Origin: UBA7398 sp964597305
GTDB taxonomy: Bacteria; Actinomycetota; Actinomycetes; Nanopelagicales; Nanopelagicaceae
Direction of reading: 5' to 3'
Assembly: GCA_964597305.1 (NCBI GenBank)
Contig: CAZQWU010000048.1
Span: 1 to 8,466, forward strand
DNA length: 8,466 bases
Below the pieces are notes generated by a model. That model was given only the letters and a program-made list of their open reading frames with translations. It searched no databases and was not told the origin of the DNA. Positions 1 through 7,018 of the stretch are shown here, piece after piece. The translations under genes were made by a program, and so were the position numbers. Position 1 is the first letter of the stretch. Every line of letters begins with the position of its first letter.

Positions 1-925
1 TGGTCTCGTGACGTAACCTCTCATCGAGGCCACGGAGTAACGCACCGCCACCGGTTAGAACAATTCCGCGATCCATTAAGTCGCTCGACAGTTCCGGTGG
101 GCATTTATCAAGAGTTGATTTCACCGCGTTCACAATCGCATTGACCGGTTCTTCCAACGCTTTTCGAATATCTTCGGCAGATACGACAATAGTTTTTGGT
201 AAACCCGTTGCTAAATCACGACCGCGAATTTCTGCATCCGGTTCATCGCGTAATGGGAAAGCAGAACCTATTGCCATCTTGATTTCTTCCGCAGTTCGCT
301 CGCCGAGAAGTAAGGAATATTCTCGCTTTACCCAATTGATAATGGCTTGATCGAGTTCATCTCCGCCTACGCGTATTGATAATGCAGTCACAATTCCACC
401 GAGTGAAATCACAGCAACTTCGGTGGTTCCACCACCGATATCGACAACCATATTTCCCGTTGGTTCATGGATGGGAAGGCCTGCACCAATTGCTGCTGCC
501 ATCGGCTCTTCAATGATGTAAACCTTGCGCGCACCTGCTTCATAACCCGCATCTTTCACCGCGCGCTGTTCGACTCCGGTAATTCCTGATGGCACACAAA
601 CAACAATGCGCGGCTTAGCGAGATAGCGACGTTTATGAACTTGGCGAATAAAGTATTTGATCATCAACGCTGTTGTATCGAAGTCTGCGATCACACCATC
701 TTTCAGAGGGCGAATCGCCACAATGCTTCCGGGGGTGCGGCCAATCATCTTCTTCGCTTCTGCACCGACTGCAAGAACTGCACCCGTATCTTGATTGACT
801 GCTACAACAGATGGTTCATTGAGAACGATGCCGCGACCGCGAACATAAACCAGCGTATTAGCGGTACCGAGATCGATCGCCATATCGCGACCAAGGAAAG
901 ACCATCGGCTAGATGCTTCAGACAT
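1..925 (-). CDS. mreB: Rod shape-determining protein MreB (3' end missing)
   Basis: This encodes the bacterial actin homologue that polymerises under the membrane and guides cell-wall synthesis in non-spherical cells. 308 residues are visible before the window edge; the family usually has about 335-350, so only the last 30-40 are missing. Seen in the translation: phosphate-1 loop DLGTANT (18-24), EEPMAAAIGAG (139-149) with the expected catalytic Glu (E140), phosphate-2 loop DIGGGTTE (162-169) and adenosine motif TGGGALLRGL (291-300). The start is ATG at 925, directly after the ndk stop codon with no bases between, and is supported by a strong Shine-Dalgarno inside the end of ndk. Transcription is therefore probably shared with ndk. 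mreC and mreD commonly follow mreB and would lie beyond the left edge. MreB is absent from some rod-shaped actinobacteria such as mycobacteria, but present in others such as Streptomyces. Identification is secure. Confidence 0.97.
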   Translation of the reverse strand, partial: MSEASSRWSFLGRDMAIDLGTANTLVYVRGRGIVLNEPSVVAVNQDTGAVLAVGAEAKKMIGRTPGSIVAIRPLKDGVIADFDTTALMIKYFIRQVHKRRYLAKPRIVVCVPSGITGVEQRAVKDAGYEAGARKVYIIEEPMAAAIGAGLPIHEPTGNMVVDIGGGTTEVAVISLGGIVTALSIRVGGDELDQAIINWVKREYSLLLGERTAEEIKMAIGSAFPLRDEPDAEIRGRDLATGLPKTIVVSAEDIRKALEEPVNAIVNAVKSTLDKCPPELSSDLMDRGIVLTGGGALLRGLDERLRHET

Positions 926-1348
926 TTACGCTCCCTTAAAGAAAATAGAAATTTCACGTTCTGCCGATTCAACTGAATCAGATCCGTGAACAATATTTTG
1001 AACAACTTTGGTTCCTTGATCACGCGCTAAATCTCCGCGGATCGAACCAGGTGCTGCAACCGTTGGATCAGTAACGCCTGCTAGCGTGCGGAAACCTTCA
1101 ATCACTCGTTCGCCCTCTGCAATCATCGCCACAATCGGTCCTGACAACATAAATTCAACAAGCGGTTCGAAGAATGGTTTTCCTTTGTGCTCGGCATAAT
1201 GTTCTTCTAACATCGCACGATCAGCGCTGAGCATTCGAAGCGCAGTAACGACATATCCTTTTCGCTCCACGCGAGAAATTACTTCGCCCACTAAACCGCG
1301 ACGAACGCCATCTGGTTTAACGAGGATAAGGGTGCGCTCTTTACTCAC
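926..1348 (-). CDS. ndk: Nucleoside diphosphate kinase
   Basis: This cytosolic enzyme transfers the terminal phosphate of ATP to other (deoxy)nucleoside diphosphates through a phosphohistidine, balancing NTP and dNTP pools. The 140-residue protein shows the family hallmarks: RTLILVKPDGV (5-15, with K11), the HYAEHKGKPFF segment (50-60, with Y51), R87, T93, R104, N118 and the active-site motif NIVHGSDS (118-125, phosphorylated His at H121). About 17 residues separate R104 from H121, against about 13 in mycobacterial Ndk as I recall it, so the loop before the active site carries an apparent insertion of about four residues (around DQGTKVV). The start is GTG at 1348; the only in-frame codons between it and an upstream stop are non-start codons. 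No Shine-Dalgarno is visible, and a TANNNT element sits 6 bases upstream, so the gene may be leaderless. mreB follows with zero spacing. Confidence 0.97.
   Translation of the reverse strand: MSKERTLILVKPDGVRRGLVGEVISRVERKGYVVTALRMLSADRAMLEEHYAEHKGKPFFEPLVEFMLSGPIVAMIAEGERVIEGFRTLAGVTDPTVAAPGSIRGDLARDQGTKVVQNIVHGSDSVESAEREISIFFKGA
931..937 (-). promoter_or_regulatory. Ribosome binding site of mreB
   Basis: AAGGGAG lies 5 bases before the mreB ATG, entirely within the last codons of ndk. It is the best Shine-Dalgarno match in the window. It fixes the mreB start at 925 and suggests reinitiation or independent loading while ndk is being translated. Confidence 0.75.
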
Positions 1349-1350
1349 AG

Positions 1351-1371
1351 GCGAAGTGTATTAGCGAAGTG
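1351..1371 (-). repeat. Short direct repeat upstream of ndk
   Basis: The plus strand reads gcgaagtg at 1351-1358 and again at 1364-1371, a perfect 8-base direct repeat with a 13-base period, separated by tatta. One copy overlaps the candidate -10 element of ndk. The repeat is visible in the sequence; a role as a protein-binding site is speculation. Confidence 0.6.
1355..1360 (-). promoter_or_regulatory. Candidate -10 element of a leaderless ndk promoter
   Basis: TACACT fits the actinobacterial TANNNT -10 pattern and ends exactly 6 bases before the ndk GTG, the spacing that would place transcription start on the start codon. It lies in the largest gap of the window (1349-1389), and ndk has no Shine-Dalgarno. 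No convincing -35 is seen. TANNNT matches arise easily by chance, so this is only a candidate. Confidence 0.35.
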
Positions 1372-1389
1372 CAAAAAACGAGAATTGCC

Positions 1390-1731
1390 TTATTTATCGC
1401 TGGTTTTCTTGGCAGCCGCCAAGAGCGCAGCCCGTGCCGCTTCACCTTTTCGCCCGACCACGATCGCGGAAATCCAGAGCACAACAAAGAGTCCGCCGAT
1501 AAAAAACATTGTTGGGACAACAAAACCATAACCAACAATTCCTATTTGAATTATCGAGCCAACAATCCAACCAATTTTCTTTTTCAATAATCCTGCCGAC
1601 ACGAGTGAGAGAACACCAATAACCCCGCCAATACCAATGGCCAAAGCCGATGCATGATCTTTTGCACTCAATAGTGCGAATCCCATTAAGAGAAATTCCA
1701 TTGTGAGTACCGATGCGCCAAGAATTCTCAT
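1390..1731 (-). CDS. DUF4233 family small integral membrane protein
   Basis: A 113-residue protein with four likely membrane helices at roughly 2-22, 28-49, 53-72 and 74-92, followed by a short Ala/Lys/Arg-rich tail (94-113) that could be a cytoplasmic amphipathic helix. Small four-helix proteins encoded just after folC in Actinobacteria belong to DUF4233; their function is unknown. The call rests on position plus topology, as no catalytic motif is visible. The reading frame stays open upstream to 1809, but the start at ATG 1731 is preferred: it overlaps the folC stop in an ATGA arrangement, has GGAG 8 bases upstream, and begins the hydrophobic part, while the upstream extension is only folC read in another frame. 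The ATGA overlap implies translational coupling to folC. A role in folate metabolism is not shown. Confidence 0.85.
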   Translation of the reverse strand: MRILGASVLTMEFLLMGFALLSAKDHASALAIGIGGVIGVLSLVSAGLLKKKIGWIVGSIIQIGIVGYGFVVPTMFFIGGLFVVLWISAIVVGRKGEAARAALLAAAKKTSDK

Positions 1732-3080
1732 GAGCGTTTCTCCATCCGCCGAATAATGGCACGCGCTTCGCCAGCGGTCACCACAGAACCTGTAATTAAC
1801 ACGCCACAATTCTGATCATTAATATCATTTTCAAGTTTTGCTTGTTCTACCGCTTTAAGAATCGCATCGGACAAATGAGGAATTGCGGTAACTCGGTCAG
1901 TACCAAATATTGAGTGTGCAAGTTCGGTAAGGTCACTGAGGTGCGCGCTTCGTGGCATCGAGTTCACCGTAACAATTACTCGCCCAGCTATCTCGGTTAA
2001 TCCTTCGAGAATTCCCCGAACATCTTTATCACCCATGGGTGCGACCACAACAATTAAGGAGCTGAAATCAAATTCGTCAGCAATAGTTCGCGCCAATGCA
2101 GAAATTCCATGTGGGTTATGTCCGGCATCGACAATGACCGTTGGATTGCGGTGGAGCACTTCACATCGTCCTGGTGAATCCACTTGTGCAAGGCCGGCAC
2201 GAATTATCTCGTCATCTACTTGTTTACTTCCCGCAAATGCTTCCACTGCCGCTATTGCCGCCGCTGCGTTCGCCCCTTGATGGGCGCCATATAACGGAAT
2301 AAAGAGGTCTTCATATGTGCGCGTTAATCCTTGAACTGTGACTACTTGACCACCAACAGCGAGATCTCGTTTGAGAACGGAATATTCGATTCCTTCTCGG
2401 ATCGGTAACGCTTCTTGCGCAATACATTGCGCCATCAAAATTTTCGCAACTTCTGGCTCTTGCCGGGCGAGCACGACCGCGGAATGGGGCTTAATAATCC
2501 CTGATTTTGTTCGCGCAATTTCCTCGATTGTATTTCCGAGATATTGCATATGGTCTAACCCAATTGGCGTAATGACTGATACTGCTGAATTAATAACGTT
2601 CGTTGCATCCCATTCGCCGCCCATACCGACTTCGAAAATTCCTACATCGACGGGAAATTCAGCGAATGCTACACATGACATTGCCACCATCACTTCAAAG
2701 AATGAAAGCGGGTGTGGTTGACGAGAATCGATCATGTCAAGATACAGCGCAATATCGTTATACGTTGCGACAAACCCAGCTACTGAAATTGGTTCATAGT
2801 TGATCGCAATGCGTTCTGTAATGGATTCAAGGTGGGGACTGGTAAAGCGACCTGTTCGTAAATCCATTTCGTACAACATGGAATCGATCATTCGCGTTGT
2901 TGTCGTTTTACCATTGGTGCCGGTGATATGAACTGTGGGATATGAAAGTTGTGGTGAGCCCAGCGCATCAACCAGCGCCGCGATGCGATCAAGGGTTGGT
3001 TCTAATCTCGTCTCGGGCCATCTTTTTAGAAGCGCTGCTTCTACCGCTGCGAGCCGGTCAAGATCATCTGCGGTACTCAT
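1728..3080 (-). CDS. folC: Folylpolyglutamate synthase / dihydrofolate synthase
   Basis: This Mur-ligase-family enzyme adds glutamate to tetrahydrofolates with ATP and, in most bacteria, also joins dihydropteroate to the first glutamate; it acts in the cytosol. The 450-residue protein shows the P-loop GTNGKTT (54-60), SPHL (81-84), EVGMGGEWDATN (150-161), TKSGIIKP (191-198, with a lysine of the type that is carbamylated), a GAHQGANAAAA stretch (265-275) starting the C-terminal domain region, and DAGHNPHG (318-325). Length is normal. The start is ATG at 3080, 8 bases after the valS stop; only a weak purine-rich AAAGAG lies upstream, so translation probably depends on coupling to valS. It ends in an ATGA overlap with DUF4233. 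Whether it is bifunctional cannot be told from sequence alone: with no second folC in view, bifunctionality is the default assumption. Confidence 0.96.
   Translation of the reverse strand: MSTADDLDRLAAVEAALLKRWPETRLEPTLDRIAALVDALGSPQLSYPTVHITGTNGKTTTTRMIDSMLYEMDLRTGRFTSPHLESITERIAINYEPISVAGFVATYNDIALYLDMIDSRQPHPLSFFEVMVAMSCVAFAEFPVDVGIFEVGMGGEWDATNVINSAVSVITPIGLDHMQYLGNTIEEIARTKSGIIKPHSAVVLARQEPEVAKILMAQCIAQEALPIREGIEYSVLKRDLAVGGQVVTVQGLTRTYEDLFIPLYGAHQGANAAAAIAAVEAFAGSKQVDDEIIRAGLAQVDSPGRCEVLHRNPTVIVDAGHNPHGISALARTIADEFDFSSLIVVVAPMGDKDVRGILEGLTEIAGRVIVTVNSMPRSAHLSDLTELAHSIFGTDRVTAIPHLSDAILKAVEQAKLENDINDQNCGVLITGSVVTAGEARAIIRRMEKRS
1740..1743 (-). promoter_or_regulatory. Ribosome binding site of the DUF4233 gene
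   Basis: GGAG lies 8 bases before the ATG at 1731, inside the last codons of folC. Together with the ATGA stop/start overlap it decides the start of the DUF4233 gene against the longer open frame. Confidence 0.6.
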
Positions 3081-3088
3081 ACAGCACT

Positions 3089-5683
3089 TTAACTCTTTGG
3101 TAACGCAGCAAGTAATGCAGTAATTCGTTCAATTTCCGAGTTGCAGAAATCTAGTCGTTCACGAATTTCTTTGACAACATCCATGGGCGCTTTCGCCATA
3201 AAGTTTTCATTTTCAAGTTTCACTTGCGCCGTTTTCTTATCTTTCTCAATTGTCGCTAAATCTTTAGTCAATCGTGCCCGCTCGGCTGCAACATCTACAG
3301 TTCCGGTGAGATCAAACTCCACGCTACAACGTCCACTTTCTATCTTTCCGCTCGTTGTAAAAGTAGCGCCAGCTGATTCAAGCTTGGTAATAAAGCGAAT
3401 CGATCCTTCATAGGCCCCTAACTCGTTATCAGTTACACCACTGATTCGAGCTGGAATTTTCGCAGAAGTCTTAATCCCTTGATCATTACGGAAGCGGCGT
3501 ATTTCTGTGATGAGTGATTGCAATTCAACAATAAGTGTTGCGACAGCTTTCTCGTTGTGGCGCGCAGTTGGCGTTGGCCACGCGGCGATGACTATCGATG
3601 TTCCACCAGTCAATGACTGCCAGAGCGCTTCAGTAATAAAGGGCATGACGGGATGGAGCAATCGGAGTAGGTGATCCAACACATGTCCCAATACCCGTTG
3701 TGTCTTTTCGGCTTCACTTCCGCCGCGGGAAAAGACATCTTTCGTTAACTCTAAGTACCAATCACAGACATCATCCCAAGCGAAGTGATAGAGCGCATCA
3801 CAGGCTTTCTGAAATTCGAACGCTTCAAAATTTTCCGTTACTTCAGTAATCGTTTCACTTAAACGATTCAGTATCCATTGATCGATATGGTTGAGCGTTG
3901 CGATGTTAGGAAGGTCGCCATTGACATGCGCACCGTTGATCATTGCAAAACGCGAGGCATTCCATAACTTTGTAGCGAAATTTCGCGAACCGCCAATCCA
4001 CTCTTCAGCAAGTGCTTGATCTGTTCCTGGGTTTGCACCTCGAGCTAATGTAAAGCGGAGCGCATCAGATCCATACTTATCCATAAATTCCAACGGATCA
4101 ACGGTGTTGCCTCGCGATTTACTCATCTTCTTTCCATGTTTATCGCGAACTAAACCGTGGAGTGCAATGACGTCAAAAGGTTGAACGCCATCCATCGCAA
4201 AAAGTCCTAACATCATCATGCGCGCAACCCAGAAAAAGAGAATGTCATATCCGGTTACAAGAACTGATGTGGGATAAAACTTCTTGAGATCGGCAGTATT
4301 TTCTGGCCAGCCCAAAGTTGAAAATGGCCACAAACCAGATGAGAACCAGGTATCAAGAACATCTGAATCTTGAACGTAACCTGCTGGTGCACTTTCCCCC
4401 GGGCCGACCACAACCATGTCATCGTTGGGTCCATACCAAACTGGAATTCGATGGCCCCACCATAATTGGCGAGAAATACACCAATCATGCATGTTGTCGA
4501 CCCAATCAAAATAACGAGCTTGCATCTCAACCGGACTAATAACGACTTTTCCATGACGCACTGAATCAGCTGCTGCCTGTGCAAGCGGTGCGACTTTGAC
4601 AAACCATTGTTTTGATAACCGTGGTTCAACAATTGTTTGGCATCGCTGGCAATGACCAACCGAGTGTTTGTATGGTCGTTTCTCCCAACCAATGCGTCCG
4701 TCAGCGCGCAGTTGTTCTACAACAGCTTTTCGCGCAGTAAATCGATCCATGCCATCAAATTGTGTTCCGGTGCCTGCCATCACACCTGCTTCATTCATGA
4801 TGACAACAAATGGCACGTTATGGCGAACCGCCATGTCAAAGTCGTTGGGATCATGTGCGGCAGTTACTTTTACTGCGCCAGTTCCAAACTCTGGATCAAC
4901 TAAGTCGTCGGCGATAATCGGAATCATTCGATTGACATACGGAAGACGAACGCTCTTGCCAATCATGTCGCGATATCGCTCATCATTGGGGTTTACAGCT
5001 ACTGCCCCATCTCCGAGCATTGTTTCTGGACGCGTTGTCGCGATAGCAATTTGAGGGCCTTCGGGATCACCATAAGTAATTTGTACGAATTCGCCATCAA
5101 TCTCTTGATGTTCAACTTCAATATCCGAGAGCGCAGTTAAACAACGCGGACACCAATTAATGATCCGTTCTGCGCGATAAATTAACCCTTTGTCATAAAG
5201 GTTCTTAAAAATTGTTAGTACTGCTTGAGAAAGACCTTCGTCCATCGTGAAGCGCTCACGCGACCAATCAACAGATGCACCAAGTCGTCGCATTTGATTG
5301 AGAATCGCTCCACCTGATTCTGCTTTCCACTCCCAAACTTTCTTGACAAAATCTTCGCGACCTAAATCATGGCGCGATTTTCCTTGCGCAGCTAATTGCT
5401 TCTCAACGATATTTTGCGTCGCAATTCCTGCGTGATCCATTCCAGGTAACCAGAGCGCTTCGAAACCTTGCATACGTTTCATTCGAGTGAGAATGTCTTG
5501 AATTGTCATATCGAGGGCGTGGCCGATATGAAGACTGCCGGTCACATTCGGCGGTGGGATAACAATGGTGAAAGGTTTTTTATCCGAGGCAGGATTTGCG
5601 GTGAAGTAGCCCGCTTTATTCCATGCCTCATAGAGCGCGCCTTCAATTTCTGAAGGGGTAAAACTTGATGGCAGCTCTTTCAT
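3089..5683 (-). CDS. valS: Valine--tRNA ligase
   Basis: This class I aminoacyl-tRNA synthetase charges tRNA-Val and hydrolyses mischarged Thr-tRNA-Val. It is 864 residues long, close to the Thermus-type enzyme and shorter than the E. coli one. Seen in order: catalytic signature HIGH (52-55) within PPPNVTGSLHIGH; CxxC pairs C178/C181 and C345/C348, likely zinc ligands; the editing (CP1) insertion at about 195-345 with TTRPETMLGD (216-225) and GTGAVKVTAAHDPNDF (267-282); KMSKS (519-523); a helical anticodon-binding region at about 590-740; and a charged C-terminal coiled coil from about residue 797 to the end, as usual for ValRS. The start is ATG at 5683, 18 bases after the clpX stop, with no Shine-Dalgarno but with an inverted repeat just upstream. 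No T-box is present and the gap is far too short for one. folC follows after 8 bases. Confidence 0.98.
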   Translation of the reverse strand: MKELPSSFTPSEIEGALYEAWNKAGYFTANPASDKKPFTIVIPPPNVTGSLHIGHALDMTIQDILTRMKRMQGFEALWLPGMDHAGIATQNIVEKQLAAQGKSRHDLGREDFVKKVWEWKAESGGAILNQMRRLGASVDWSRERFTMDEGLSQAVLTIFKNLYDKGLIYRAERIINWCPRCLTALSDIEVEHQEIDGEFVQITYGDPEGPQIAIATTRPETMLGDGAVAVNPNDERYRDMIGKSVRLPYVNRMIPIIADDLVDPEFGTGAVKVTAAHDPNDFDMAVRHNVPFVVIMNEAGVMAGTGTQFDGMDRFTARKAVVEQLRADGRIGWEKRPYKHSVGHCQRCQTIVEPRLSKQWFVKVAPLAQAAADSVRHGKVVISPVEMQARYFDWVDNMHDWCISRQLWWGHRIPVWYGPNDDMVVVGPGESAPAGYVQDSDVLDTWFSSGLWPFSTLGWPENTADLKKFYPTSVLVTGYDILFFWVARMMMLGLFAMDGVQPFDVIALHGLVRDKHGKKMSKSRGNTVDPLEFMDKYGSDALRFTLARGANPGTDQALAEEWIGGSRNFATKLWNASRFAMINGAHVNGDLPNIATLNHIDQWILNRLSETITEVTENFEAFEFQKACDALYHFAWDDVCDWYLELTKDVFSRGGSEAEKTQRVLGHVLDHLLRLLHPVMPFITEALWQSLTGGTSIVIAAWPTPTARHNEKAVATLIVELQSLITEIRRFRNDQGIKTSAKIPARISGVTDNELGAYEGSIRFITKLESAGATFTTSGKIESGRCSVEFDLTGTVDVAAERARLTKDLATIEKDKKTAQVKLENENFMAKAPMDVVKEIRERLDFCNSEIERITALLAALPKS

Positions 5684-5689
5684 AAGACT

Positions 5690-5716
5690 GAGAAGTCTAG
5701 ATTAAGCAGACTTCTC
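5690..5716 (-). promoter_or_regulatory. Inverted repeat at the clpX-valS junction
   Basis: A perfect 9-base inverted repeat: plus-strand gagaagtct at 5690-5698 and agacttctc at 5708-5716, with a 9-base loop. In the mRNA the loop contains the clpX stop codon (5702-5704), and the 3' arm ends 6 bases before the valS ATG. The 3' arm can instead pair with 5685-5689 (5 bp, loop 5690-5693), so the two hairpins are mutually exclusive. There is no following T run, so this is not a typical intrinsic terminator. A role in coupling clpX and valS translation is inference. Confidence 0.55.
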
Positions 5717-6982
5717 TTCCGAACGCTTTGTTCGCTTCGGCGATGAGATACCGCGTTCAATATAAGTTGGTGCAACGTGTTTCTCGACAACGTCGGGCGT
5801 GACGATGACTTTACCGATCTCTTTTTTGCCTGGGACTTCATACATCACCGGCAAAAGTACTTCTTCCATAATCGCGCGCAAGCCACGAGCACCCGTTCCT
5901 CGCTTAATTGCTTGATCTGCAATGACATTGAGCGCTTCTTCAGTAATTTCTAGCTCTACTTCATCCATATCGAAGAGGTGTTGGTACTGCTTCACTAAAG
6001 CATTTTTTGGTTCCGTCAAAATCTGTAATAACGCTGCGCGATCAAGATTCTCAACGCTCGTAACAATAGGCAGACGCCCAATAAATTCTGGAATCATGCC
6101 GAACTTCAATAAATCTTCTGGCATGACATCAGCGAAGTGATCCATCGCTTTCTTCTCTTCGATCGATTGCAACGTTGCATTAAAGCCAACTCCAGCTTTG
6201 CCTTTTCGATTTTCAATAATTTTTTCTAAACCAGCAAATGCGCCACCGACGATAAAGAGAACATTCGTTGTGTCAATTTGAATAAATTCTTGGTGCGGGT
6301 GCTTGCGTCCACCTTGCGGTGGAACAGACGCCGTTGTGCCTTCGAGAATCTTGAGTAACGCTTGCTGAACTCCTTCGCCAGAGACATCGCGAGTGATGGA
6401 TGGGTTCTCGCTCTTGCGCGCCACTTTATCGATTTCGTCGATATAAATAATTCCAGTCTCAGCTTTCTTCACATCAAAATCAGCTGCCTGGATTAATTTC
6501 AACAAAATATTTTCAACATCTTCGCCTACGTAACCGGCTTCAGTTAACGCAGTAGCGTCGGCAATCGCAAATGGCACATTGAGCATTCGCGCCAATGTTT
6601 GGGCTAAAAGTGTTTTTCCAGAACCCGTAGGTCCTAACAACAAAATATTGCTCTTTGCTAATTCGACTCCGTCGGCATTGCGATCGCCTGCTTTGATCCG
6701 CTTGTAGTGGTTATAGACGGCAACTGATAGAGATTTTTTAGCTCGCTCTTGACCAATGACATATTGGTCGAGGAATTCATAAATTTCATTGGGTTTAGGA
6801 AGTTCTTGTAAGCCAAGCGCACTATTTTCATTTAATTCATCTTCGATGATTTCGTTACAGAGATCGATACATTCATCGCAGATATAAACGCCAGGGCCGG
6901 CAATTAATTTCTTCACTTGCTTCTGGGTCTTACCGCAGAAGGAGCACTTCAGCAGGTCACCGCTTTCACCGATGCGTGTCAT
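5702..6982 (-). CDS. clpX: ATP-dependent Clp protease ATP-binding subunit ClpX
   Basis: This hexameric AAA+ unfoldase recognises substrates, unfolds them and threads them into ClpP. The 426-residue protein has the normal length and layout: N-terminal zinc-binding domain with C13, C16, C35 and C38; Walker A GPTGSGKT (117-124); pore-1 loop GYVGED (150-155); Walker B IIYIDEID (178-185); a second pore-loop region around SITRDVSGEG (195-204); RKH loop GGRKHPH (224-230); the ClpP-docking tripeptide as VGF (265-267) instead of the IGF of E. coli; and sensor-2 GARGLRA (364-370). The start is ATG at 6982. No Shine-Dalgarno is visible, and TACCCT lies 6 bases upstream, so a leaderless transcript is plausible. 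The gene is separated from clpP by the MFS gene, unusual given the shared function. valS follows after 18 bases. Confidence 0.98.
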   Translation of the reverse strand: MTRIGESGDLLKCSFCGKTQKQVKKLIAGPGVYICDECIDLCNEIIEDELNENSALGLQELPKPNEIYEFLDQYVIGQERAKKSLSVAVYNHYKRIKAGDRNADGVELAKSNILLLGPTGSGKTLLAQTLARMLNVPFAIADATALTEAGYVGEDVENILLKLIQAADFDVKKAETGIIYIDEIDKVARKSENPSITRDVSGEGVQQALLKILEGTTASVPPQGGRKHPHQEFIQIDTTNVLFIVGGAFAGLEKIIENRKGKAGVGFNATLQSIEEKKAMDHFADVMPEDLLKFGMIPEFIGRLPIVTSVENLDRAALLQILTEPKNALVKQYQHLFDMDEVELEITEEALNVIADQAIKRGTGARGLRAIMEEVLLPVMYEVPGKKEIGKVIVTPDVVEKHVAPTYIERGISSPKRTKRSEEKSA

Positions 6983-6988
6983 GAGATA

Positions 6989-7018
6989 AGGGTAGAGAAA
7001 CCAACCGACAGATGTCGG
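6989..7018 (-). promoter_or_regulatory. Candidate leaderless promoter of clpX
   Basis: TACCCT (6994-6989) fits the TANNNT -10 pattern and ends 6 bases before the clpX ATG, placing transcription start at the start codon. CCGACA (7018-7013) matches TTGACA at four of six positions with an 18-base spacer, but it is part of a palindrome and may be coincidental. The absence of a Shine-Dalgarno before clpX agrees with a leaderless message. Not proven from sequence. Confidence 0.35.
7005..7018 (-). terminator. GC-rich hairpin directly after the MFS stop codon
   Basis: A 14-base palindrome, CCGACAtcTGTCGG on the coding strand, begins at the base after the MFS stop (TAG, 7021-7019). As RNA it forms a 5-bp GC-rich stem with an AUCU loop. 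Allowing four G-U pairs, the stem can extend to 12 bp (7025-7014 with 7009-6998). The following bases TTGGTTTCTCT are T-rich but not a clean T run, so this could be a weak intrinsic terminator for the MFS gene or an operator overlapping the clpX promoter candidate. Confidence 0.4.

Noticed and set aside
635..976. Plus-strand open frame of 113 codons over mreB and the end of ndk
   Set aside because: Antisense to conserved MreB actin motifs, with no family resemblance.
1405..1425. Self-complementary stretch ttggcagccgccaa in the DUF4233 tail as a terminator
   Set aside because: It lies within coding sequence for the Ala/Lys-rich tail and is not followed directly by a T run; the nearest T run comes about 30 bases later.
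1732..1809. N-terminal extension of the DUF4233 frame to an ATG at 1809
   Set aside because: The extension is folC coding sequence in another frame, while the ATG at 1731 has a GGAG and an ATGA overlap with the folC stop.
2611..2634. Glu in the FolC motif GMGGEWDATN where many family members have Arg or another residue
   Set aside because: This position varies among homologues as far as I recall, and all other catalytic motifs are intact, so it is not evidence of lost function.
4255..5054. Several open frames of 70-145 codons on both strands inside valS
   Set aside because: All overlap well-conserved ValRS sequence in the true frame. None has a recognisable motif or a supporting ribosome binding site.
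5684..5701. T-box or amino-acid-responsive leader before valS
   Set aside because: The gap is only 18 bases, far too short for a T-box, and no T-box core sequence is present.
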